Source: Oscillospiraceae bacterium
GTDB taxonomy: Bacteria > Bacillota > Clostridia > Oscillospirales > Oscillospiraceae
Assembly (NCBI GenBank): GCA_031261325.1
Contig: JAISKH010000027.1
Coordinates: forward strand, 1 to 64,000
Direction of reading: 5' to 3'
Length of the DNA stretch: 64,000 nucleotides
Numbering within the stretch: position 1 is the stretch's first letter; each line of letters begins with the position of its first letter. Shown here piece after piece: positions 8,098 through 14,805 of this stretch. A program made the position numbers and the translations under genes. Under the pieces are notes generated by a model. The model was not told the origin of the DNA. It worked only from the letters and a program-made list of their open reading frames with translations, and did no database searches.

Positions 8098-9436
8098 ACC
8101 TGTAAACAGCATTTTCCGAAGCTCGCCGCCATTTGCCGCTCAAGTATCGCTTCATGTACAGCACGCTGCGGAACGTCCAGTCAATGAGTATGCCCGCGTA
8201 AACGCTCATTATCGCCCAGTCCGTCGTGTAAACGAACAGATAGCTGAACCCGACGCGGCACACCATCATTGAGACAATCGCGATTACCATCGGGTATACC
8301 ACGTCGCCGGCGGCACGCAACGCGCTCGCGGGCACGAACGCGGTCGTCCACACAAGCGCGGTACCTATGCTGTGTATGAGCATAATCTTCGACGCAAGCC
8401 TGAACGTCTCGTCCGACAGATTGTAAACCCGCAGCAGCAGCGGAGAGGCGGCGTACATAAGCACAGAGAACGCAATCATGCCCGCGTAGGTTATCAGCAT
8501 GAGCTGCTTGATATACTTCCGCGCCTGTTCATATTCGTGCGCGCCGACGCATTGCGCCACAACGGTCGTCAGCGCGATACCCATTGCGGAGCCGGGGATA
8601 ACCTCAATGCCGCCGAGGTTGTTGATAACGCTGTTCGCCGCGATTGAAGCCGTGCCCAGCGTCGCGACAAGTCCGGCGAGGATAATCTTGCCGACTTGGA
8701 ACAGGCTGTTTTCAAGCCCGTTCGGCACGCCGTAACGCAGAATATGGCGAATCATAGGCCAGTCCAGCACCCAGAAGCGATACGAGCGAACCGAGATAAC
8801 AAGCTTCGGGTTGCGCAGCATCACGAGCATCGTAACCGCCGCGACGTAACGCGCGATTGTCGTGGAAAGCCCCGCGCCGAACGCGCCCATGTTGAACCCG
8901 TAAATGAAAATCGCGTTGCCGACGATGTTGATACCGTTCATAATCAGCGAATTGACCATCGGCGTTTTGGAGTTGCCCGTGCCGCGGAACAGCGCCGCGC
9001 ACGCGTTAAACAGCGCGACAGCGGGGTAAGACAGCGTTGTTATGTAGAAATAACTGCGCGCGCTGGACATAACGTCCGCGTTGACCCCGCCGAAGAACAG
9101 CCCGAGAATCTGCGCGTTCAGCGTCATGCACAGCACCGTAATCGCGACGGAAATCAGCAGCGAGACATTGACGAGCTGCCTTGCGGCAAGGCTTGCGTCC
9201 TTGTCGTCCTTCGCGCCGATGAACTGCCCGACAAGAATCGCCCCGCCGGAAGCGAACGCGGAAAACAAGTTTATAAGCAGTATCGCAATTGTATCCACAA
9301 GCGAAACGCCCGCCATTGCGGATTCCCCCGCGAAGGACACCATTATCGCGTCGAACATGCCGACGGTAAGCCCGAGGGTTTGCTCAATAACAAGCGGAAT
9401 TATAAGCTTGCGCAAGTCTTTTTTCGTGAACAGCAT
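8096..9436 (-). CDS. MATE family efflux transporter
   Basis: A 446-residue polytopic protein with about 12 hydrophobic segments in two homologous halves. The N-terminal half has the MATE pattern PLVIEQTLGLTVGMFDAIMV and GQFIGAKDD; the second half begins near GVPNGLENSLFQ. These proteins export drugs or metabolites in exchange for Na+ or H+. The start ATG at 9436 has GGGGTGG upstream; an earlier in-frame start at 9460 lacks one. A strong promoter lies at 9490-9518. The stop codon TAA is fused to the heptamer repeat (TAATTGACAG). Confidence 0.92.
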   Translation of the reverse strand: MLFTKKDLRKLIIPLVIEQTLGLTVGMFDAIMVSFAGESAMAGVSLVDTIAILLINLFSAFASGGAILVGQFIGAKDDKDASLAARQLVNVSLLISVAITVLCMTLNAQILGLFFGGVNADVMSSARSYFYITTLSYPAVALFNACAALFRGTGNSKTPMVNSLIMNGINIVGNAIFIYGFNMGAFGAGLSTTIARYVAAVTMLVMLRNPKLVISVRSYRFWVLDWPMIRHILRYGVPNGLENSLFQVGKIILAGLVATLGTASIAANSVINNLGGIEVIPGSAMGIALTTVVAQCVGAHEYEQARKYIKQLMLITYAGMIAFSVLMYAASPLLLRVYNLSDETFRLASKIMLIHSIGTALVWTTAFVPASALRAAGDVVYPMVIAIVSMMVCRVGFSYLFVYTTDWAIMSVYAGILIDWTFRSVLYMKRYLSGKWRRASENAVYR

Positions 9437-9489
9437 AACAACCACCCCAAGATATGACAACCATTGAATTGTAAAATTGACATTCGATG

Positions 9490-9520
9490 ATTGTAGCCCC
9501 CCATGTTGAAAATGTCAACA
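9490..9520 (-). promoter_or_regulatory. Sigma-A promoter of the MATE gene with overlapping inverted repeat
   Basis: On the minus strand, TTGACA (9518-9513), 17 bp, TACAAT (9495-9490). The -35 box lies in the inverted repeat TGTTGA-CATTT-TCAACA (9520-9504), a plausible operator. Confidence 0.7.
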
Positions 9521-9522
9521 AC

Positions 9523-10091
9523 AATATTCTCCACGTTCCGCCGAGGCGACTCTTGTTGCGCGTAACGCCGCGCTTGCTGTATTAGTTTTTTGAATTTTTT
9601 CCAATCTCAAAGGAGATTCGCTTGCCCTACGCGGGCGGCGCCCCCTTTCCAACGCGGGAAAGGGGGGAAAGCGCGCTTAAGAGGGGCTGCCGCCCCTCTT
9701 AAGAAGCTCCCCGCTTCTCAAAACAATCAAGTCTCCAGTCGCTATCGCAAATTATAGGTTCTACAGCGCGGAACAAGACTACACTCAAGTGCAAGCTCGC
9801 TTCGCGAAAGCTGACAGCGCTGCAACGCACATGTCCTTGCCGAATGGCAGCTTGCAACCCAAGCATTGACCTTTTGTCCGTAACGCCGCAATTGGTTTGC
9901 GCCTAGCATCGGGGGTGATTTTTAAGAGGGGGCTTGCCCCCTCTTAAATGCGCTTCCCTCCCTTTCTCGCATAAGAAAGGGGGTCCCCGCCGGACAGGCG
10001 AGCAAATCTCCTTTGACAATGGAAAACAGTAGAAAAAGCTAATAAATCAAGTGCGGTGTTCCGCGACAAAGGCGGTATGCCGCTGAAATAA
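9523..10091. repeat. Palindromic element, copy B
   Basis: A roughly 569-bp copy in reverse orientation relative to copies C and D. It has hairpins CCCCCTTTCC...GGAAAGGGGG and TTAAGAGGGGC...GCCCCTCTTAA in its left arm and the equivalent pair in its right arm (about 9930-9992). Its inner part reads as the reverse complement of the inner part of C. The outer arms are of a second type (GTTGCGCGTAACGCCGCGCTTGC...CTCAAAGGAGATT) that C lacks but the right arm of copy E has. It contains no supported gene; the end points are estimated from arm similarity. Confidence 0.8.
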
Positions 10092-10100
10092 CAACAAAAG

Positions 10101-10130
10101 AAAACGTCGCGCACTAGCGCGGCGTTTTAT
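10101..10130. terminator. Terminator-like hairpin between two palindromic elements
   Basis: AAAACGTCGCGC (10101-10112), loop ACTA, then GCGCGGCGTTTT (10117-10128), followed by ATTTT. It is a 12-bp stem with A/T runs on both flanks, so it could work in both directions. It lies in the 44-bp gap between copies B and C with no gene adjoining. Confidence 0.6.
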
Positions 10131-10135
10131 TTTGC

Positions 10136-10725
10136 TCCTTATTCCCACGTCCCGCCGAGGCGACTCTCTCGTCCATCGTCTTATCGCCGCGCTCCGCCGT
10201 TCCATATCTGTTATCTATTATCAGTTATCTGTTACTTGCTCCTTGCGCTCCCCGCGCGGGGCCCCCTTTCTTATGCGAGAAAGGGGGGACAGCGCATTTA
10301 AGAGGGGGCAAGCCCCCTCTTAAAAATCACCCCCACAGCTAGGCGCAAACCAACTGCGCAGTTACGGGCGACAAGTGTAAACTGGGGATTGCAAGCTGCC
10401 ACTTGGCAAGGACAAATCGTTGCAACGATGTCAGCTTTCGCGCGAGCGAGCTTGCACTCATGTTTGAACCTTTTTCACGTAATGAGTGACCTGATTTGCG
10501 ATAGCGTCACCAATCCCAAGTGTTCTGAGAAGCAGGGGATTCTTAAGGGGGCGCAGCCCCCTTAAGTGCGCTTTCCCCCCTTTCTCGCATAAGAAAGGGG
10601 GCCCCGCGCGGGTAGCGCAAGGATAAGTAACATCTAACAAATAACTGATAACAAATATGGAACGGAAGAATACGACGTAGGACGAAAGACGATGAGTGCC
10701 GCGCGGCGGGACGTGAGAATAAGGA
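10136..10725. repeat. Palindromic element, copy C (full length, 590 bp)
   Basis: The best-defined copy. It starts TCCTTATTCCCACGTCCCG and ends with the inverse (CGGGACGTGAGAATAAGGA). The arms contain GTTCCATATCTGTTATC-type tracts, CCCCCTTTCTTATGCGAGAAAGGGGG and TTAAGAGGGGGCAAGCCCCC on the left, and the inverted equivalents on the right. The centre holds a further stem (TGCAAGCT...AGCTTGCA) around TGCCACTTGGCA. The whole element is therefore one imperfect palindrome. It has no transposase and no supported gene. No clear target-site duplication is visible. Confidence 0.9.
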
Positions 10726-10768
10726 AGCGTTGCTGCGGCAAGACGCAGAGAACAAGGTAGGGTGTCGA

Positions 10769-11608
10769 TTACACCAAAGGTGTAACCAACTCCCCAACCC
10801 CATCGATGGCGACGCGCACAACATCGCCGGGGACGAGCCACACGCGGCTGCCCTTGGGCTTGCCGAGTATGACCCCGGCGGGCGTGCCCGTGAAGAGCAA
10901 ATCTCCTGGCGCGAGCGGGAAATAGCGCGACGCGGCGGCAAGCGTCTCGCGGCACGTGAAAATCATGTCCGACGTGTCGCCCGACTGAACGCGCGCGCCG
11001 TTCACTTCGCAGTAAACGCCGTGTGGCTCTTCGGGATTGAACGCGTCGCGCGTTACGATATACTGCCCCGCAGGGGCGAAGCCGGGGAAGTTTTTACCCG
11101 TCAGCCATTGGTTCGACAGAAATTGCGCATCACGCGCGGACAGGTCGTTGCCGCACGTGTAACCGAAAATGTAATCCTCCGCGTCCTCAACCGCGACGTT
11201 GTAGGCCGCCCTACCGACGACGATTACAAGCTCCGCCTCATAGTCGTAGCACCGCTGCCACGTCGGCAGCGTCACCGCCGCGCCCGTCGGAACGAGCGTG
11301 TCCGCGAACTTTGAGAACAGCACGGGGTACTTGGGCGTTTCGCCGCCTGTTTCCTCCGCGTGCGACTTGTAGTTCAGCCCCGCGCACACGATTTTCTCCG
11401 GGCGCGTAACGTTGCCGAACGTAACGGTCGCGGGGTCGTAAACCGCGCCGTCGTAAGCGTCGAGAGCCGCCTGAATGGCTCCCAAATCCGCCGAGAACAG
11501 CGCGCGCATATCAGCCGCAAGTCCAAGCGCGGTTATATCGACAATCCCGCGCTCTGTCAGCGCGCCGACGACCTCCGCGCCGCCCAATTTCAATGTGCAA
11601 AACTTCAT
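10769..11608 (-). CDS. Fumarylacetoacetate hydrolase (FAH) family protein
   Basis: A 279-residue protein of the FAH/HpaG/YcgM fold, metal-dependent enzymes that hydrolyse, decarboxylate or isomerise beta-dicarbonyl acids. Landmarks are CAGLNYKSHAEE (about residue 68), the metal-binding YDYEAELVIVVGR, GYTCGNDLSARD, and the C-terminal FTGTPAGV and GDVVRVAIDGVG. The ATG at 11608 overlaps the aldolase stop (ATGA) and has GGGGTGGG upstream, so I prefer it to the GTG at 11617. As the last gene of the mtnA-aldolase operon it probably processes a product of that pathway; the exact substrate is unknown. Confidence 0.88.
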   Translation of the reverse strand: MKFCTLKLGGAEVVGALTERGIVDITALGLAADMRALFSADLGAIQAALDAYDGAVYDPATVTFGNVTRPEKIVCAGLNYKSHAEETGGETPKYPVLFSKFADTLVPTGAAVTLPTWQRCYDYEAELVIVVGRAAYNVAVEDAEDYIFGYTCGNDLSARDAQFLSNQWLTGKNFPGFAPAGQYIVTRDAFNPEEPHGVYCEVNGARVQSGDTSDMIFTCRETLAAASRYFPLAPGDLLFTGTPAGVILGKPKGSRVWLVPGDVVRVAIDGVGELVTPLV

Positions 11609-12198
11609 ATTTCCCACCCCAACATTTTTAATTGCAACGCAACCTTTGCCGCGAACTCAATGCGCTCCGCGCGCCACAGCGCGTCAATCGCGCCGACGCC
11701 CCAAGCGCAAATCCCATGCCGCGCCATGAGCACGCCGTTGTATTCCGCGCAGTAAGCCGCAACGCCGTCCGCAAGCTCGCGCGAGCCGATTGGCGCGAAC
11801 GGCGCGACGGGTATCTCGCCGAGCAGCAGCTCCGTCTCCGCGAGCAGCGACTTCGGCAGCGGCTTGCCCGCAACGGCGAAAGCCGTCGCCGTCGGCGGGT
11901 GCGCGTGGACTACCGCGCGCAGCGCGTCGTTGCGTCGATAAACCGCGAGGTGCATCTTTATTTCGGACGACGGCGCGAGGTCGCCGTCCAAAACGTTGCC
12001 GTTGAGGTCGAGCTTCACGAGCATATCCTCCGTCATGAAGCCCTTGGAGACGTTCGTCGGCGTTGCCCACACGGCGTTTTCACCGACGCGAACGCTGATG
12101 TTCCCGTCGTTCGCCGCGACGAAGCCGAGCGCGTACAGCCGCCGCCCGACCTCTAAAATGTCACGCCGCGCGTCATTTTCGTTCTGATACTCACTCAT
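11605..12198 (-). CDS. Class II aldolase (FucA/AraD type)
   Basis: A 197-residue member of the FucA/AraD/adducin family, zinc enzymes that cleave sugar-1-phosphates to DHAP and an aldehyde. Visible features are the phosphate-binding region NDGNISVRVGENAVWATPT, a catalytic Glu in SSEIKMHLAVY, zinc ligands in VVHAHPPTATAFA, and the third histidine in LMARHG. It overlaps mtnA by 8 bp upstream and the FAH gene by 4 bp downstream. Next to mtnA, the best reading is an aldolase acting on 5-deoxyribulose-1-P or methylthioribulose-1-P, as in the drd and DHAP-shunt pathways; fuculose-1-P remains possible. Confidence 0.85.
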   Translation of the reverse strand: MSEYQNENDARRDILEVGRRLYALGFVAANDGNISVRVGENAVWATPTNVSKGFMTEDMLVKLDLNGNVLDGDLAPSSEIKMHLAVYRRNDALRAVVHAHPPTATAFAVAGKPLPKSLLAETELLLGEIPVAPFAPIGSRELADGVAAYCAEYNGVLMARHGICAWGVGAIDALWRAERIEFAAKVALQLKMLGWEI

Positions 12199-13270
12199 AT
12201 AAAACCCTCAAGCTCTCCGAATACGGCGCGCGCAAAATGCCCTTTTCCGTCACGATTGCGGTTATCAGCTCGCCGTCCGTCACGTCAAACGCGGGGTTGT
12301 ACGCCCTAACGCCCAGCGGCGCAATGGGTTCCGCGAAAAACTTGGTGCGTATCTCGTCGGGGTCGCGCCGCTCAATTACAATGTCCGCGCCCGTCGCGCA
12401 CTCGGGGTCGAGCGTTGAGGACGGGCAGAACACATAAAACGGTATGCCGTAATGCTTCGCGAGAATCGCCGCGCCCGACGTGCCGATTTTGTTCGCAACG
12501 TCGCCGTTGCGCGCCACGCGGTCACACCCGACGAACACGGCGTTAATCTTGCCCTTACGCATGACGAGACTCGCCGCGCTGTCGCAAATCAGCGTCGTGT
12601 CCACGCCCGCGTTGTGCAGCTCGTAAGCCGTCAGCCGCGCGCCTTGCAGCAGCGGGCGCGTCTCGTCCACATACGCGTGCAGGGGAATACCGCGCTCCTG
12701 CGCGAGCAGTATTGCGCCAAGCCCCGTGCCATAGCGAGAGGTTGCCAGCGGTCCCGCGTTGCAATGCGTTAAAATTCCGTCGCCCGCCTTGACGAGCGTC
12801 AGCCCGTACTCCGAAATCGCGCGGCACATCGCAATGTCCTCGCGGTGAATCGCGTAAGCCTCTCGCCGTATCACTAACGGCAGCTCCGGCACGGGCAAAT
12901 CGGAATTCTCGCGCACAGCCGCGAGCACGCGTCCCGTCGCCCGCGCGAGATTCACGGCAGTGGGGCGCGCCGAATTGAGGTACTCCGCCCGCTCCGCCAA
13001 CTCATTATAAAAGTCGTCAAAGGTGAACGCGCGAATGTGCGCCGAGATGACGGCGAGCGCGTAAGCCGCGAAGATGCCGATGGCGGGCGCGCCGCGCACC
13101 TGCAGCTCCGCAATCGCCTCAAACAGCTCTCCCGGCTCGCTCAAAATATAGCGCACCTCACGGTTCGGCAGTTGCGTTTGGTCGAGAATAATGACGACCT
13201 CGCCGCCGTCTGTCATGCGAACGCCGGGGTTCGCACCCAATTCGTAACTTGTTAAAGGGTTTGTTTCCAT
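12191..13270 (-). CDS. mtnA: S-methyl-5-thioribose-1-phosphate isomerase (MtnA/DrdI family)
   Basis: A 359-residue eIF2B-alpha-like isomerase converting an aldose-1-phosphate to the ketose. Family hallmarks are ILDQTQLPNREVRYI, VRGAPAIGIFAAY, GILTHCNAGPLATSRYGT (catalytic Cys) and FVGCDRVARNGDVANKIGT (catalytic Asp), ending in the usual PAFDVTDGELITAIVTEKG. I take the ATG at 13270; the frame is open up to a TTG at 13387, but that extension looks unlike the family and lacks a ribosome binding site. Next to a class II aldolase it may serve 5-deoxyribose-1-P (DrdI) as well as MTR-1-P. No kinase or MTA phosphorylase is in the window. Confidence 0.88.
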   Translation of the reverse strand: METNPLTSYELGANPGVRMTDGGEVVIILDQTQLPNREVRYILSEPGELFEAIAELQVRGAPAIGIFAAYALAVISAHIRAFTFDDFYNELAERAEYLNSARPTAVNLARATGRVLAAVRENSDLPVPELPLVIRREAYAIHREDIAMCRAISEYGLTLVKAGDGILTHCNAGPLATSRYGTGLGAILLAQERGIPLHAYVDETRPLLQGARLTAYELHNAGVDTTLICDSAASLVMRKGKINAVFVGCDRVARNGDVANKIGTSGAAILAKHYGIPFYVFCPSSTLDPECATGADIVIERRDPDEIRTKFFAEPIAPLGVRAYNPAFDVTDGELITAIVTEKGILRAPYSESLRVLYE

Positions 13271-13839
13271 TTTGATAATCACGCCTTTCGCGCGGGGGTT
13301 TGCTACCCGCAACATCATTATAATACGTTCGCGGCGGCGCGTAAAGCGCAATGTTTCGCAAATCGCGGTGGGAAATGCAAACGCCAAAATGTAACAACCG
13401 TGTAACCACGTAACAATTGTGGTGTTATGTAAACTAAACGACGACCTGAAAAAAATGCTAATTCAGCTTTTTGCGGTTGGGAATTAACTGCCATATTCCC
13501 GTTTTGCCCTGATATATCTAAGAGAATTAGCTTGTTGATAACTCGGTGGATAATGTTAATAACTCTTTGTTGACTGTCTAAATGTTCAGGTGTTATGTAA
13601 ACCGAAATCGACCGACTTCGGCACGGTTCGCGGGGTGCGATTTTGTGAATAGCGTAAAATTTTCACACGAATTACTGGCTAAAGTGCCGAATCTCGGGGT
13701 GTGACGTAGAAAATTATTTTGTTGATTTTTGTTTCCGATTTGTAATTTTATACGCGGTGTATATTACGAAAACAAGGGCGTTAATGCTGCGCAAACTAAT
13801 TGTTTATGCGTATTTACCGCACCGCCATAGGCATTGCCC
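13271..13839. other. AT-rich region without a supported gene
   Basis: About 570 bp upstream of mtnA, clearly more AT-rich than its neighbours. It contains a 14-bp direct repeat GGTGTTATGTAAAC at 13421-13434 and 13589-13602 and several GTAAC words. No reading frame with a ribosome binding site was found. The promoter of the mtnA operon should lie here on the minus strand, but I cannot fix it. Confidence 0.5.
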
Positions 13840-14423
13840 TCCTTGTTCCCCCGTCCCGCCGAGGCGACTCTCTCGTCCCGCCGCGCGGCGCATCTTTCCG
13901 TTCCATATCTGTTATCTATTATCTGTTAGATGTTATCTACCCCTCGTCCTACGCGGACGGCGCCCCCTTTCTTATGCGAGAAAGGGGGGAAAGCGCATTT
14001 AAGAGGGGGTAAACCCCCTCTTAAAAATCTCCCCCACAGCTAGGCGCAAACCCAATGCGGCGTTACGGGCAGTAGGTTAACATTGGTGTTGCAAGCTGCC
14101 ACTTGGCAAGGACATGTACTCAGCTGTCGCTAGACCTTGACGAATGTCAGCTTGCATTTGTACTTTAACTTGTTCCGCGCTGTAGAACATAACATTTGCG
14201 AAAGCGTAACTAAGCCAAAGTGCTCTGAGAAGCAGGGGATTCTTAAGGGGGCGCAGCCCCCTTAAGTGCGCTTTCCCCCCTTTCTCGCATAAGAAAGGGG
14301 GTCCCCGCCGGATAGGCGAGGAAATAGGTTATCTAATTTATACCAGATAACAGATATGGAACGGCAGAGCGCGGCGCAAGACGAAAAATAAGAGCGCCGC
14401 TCGGCGGCACGGGAGAATATTGA
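13840..14423. repeat. Palindromic element, copy D (full length, ~584 bp)
   Basis: Same orientation and same order of parts as copy C: TCCTTGTTCCCCCGTCCCG start, GTTATCTATTATCTG tract, hairpin CCCCCTTTCTTATGCGAGAAAGGGGG, hairpin TTAAGAGGGGGTAAACCCCC, central stem, and then the mirrored right arm. In its centre the segment after GCAAGCTGCCACTTGGCAAGGACA differs from C and partly matches copy B (GTTCCGCGCTGTAGAAC), so the centres come in at least two versions. No gene is supported within it. Confidence 0.87.
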
Positions 14424-14805
14424 GCATTTCTGCGCATGAATTTTGCGAAAACGTAACATTAACCTTACATTAAACTAATAGGCTCGGCGACAAAATACTG
14501 TAAATCGTCGGGTTATGCGGCGGCGCGCGCAGTAACACGGAACCGCGAAAAAAGATAAAAATATTTCAAAATTTCCCCTTGCATTTCACCAAAACATATG
14601 CTATGATGAACACAATAACAAATTGGAAACAATTGGTTACCGAAGTAACTGCTTTTTGAAACCATAGAGCGAAAATGAAACCAATTTAACCAAACTTATG
14701 TCACGGGAAATTGCGTTGTGTAACCTTAATGTAACTATATTGTGATACAATCCAGTTACGGACGCGACGAACGGAACTCCCGTCAACGAATAGGAGGATA
14801 GCGCA
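14424..14805 (+). promoter_or_regulatory. Upstream region of the surface-protein locus
   Basis: About 380 bp, AT-rich from 14540. A candidate promoter TTGCAT (14579-14584), 18 bp, TATGAT lies near 14603, and a second candidate may lie near ATATTGTGATACAAT (about 14737-14751). Several GTAAC/GTTAC words surround them (for example GGTTACCGAAGTAACTG at about 14636), which could be binding sites. AGGAGG at 14792-14797 is the ribosome binding site of the next gene. Confidence 0.4.

Noticed and set aside
8696-9457. Plus-strand frame opposite the MATE gene
   Set aside because: Shadow frame with highly charged nonsense composition.
10458-10955. Frames of 132-165 codons across palindromic copy C and the FAH gene end
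   Set aside because: They run through the hairpins, are Arg/Pro/Cys-rich and have no homologous frame kept in the other copies with the same reading.
13271-13839. SAM-responsive riboswitch or T-box before mtnA
   Set aside because: No conserved cores were found on the minus strand.
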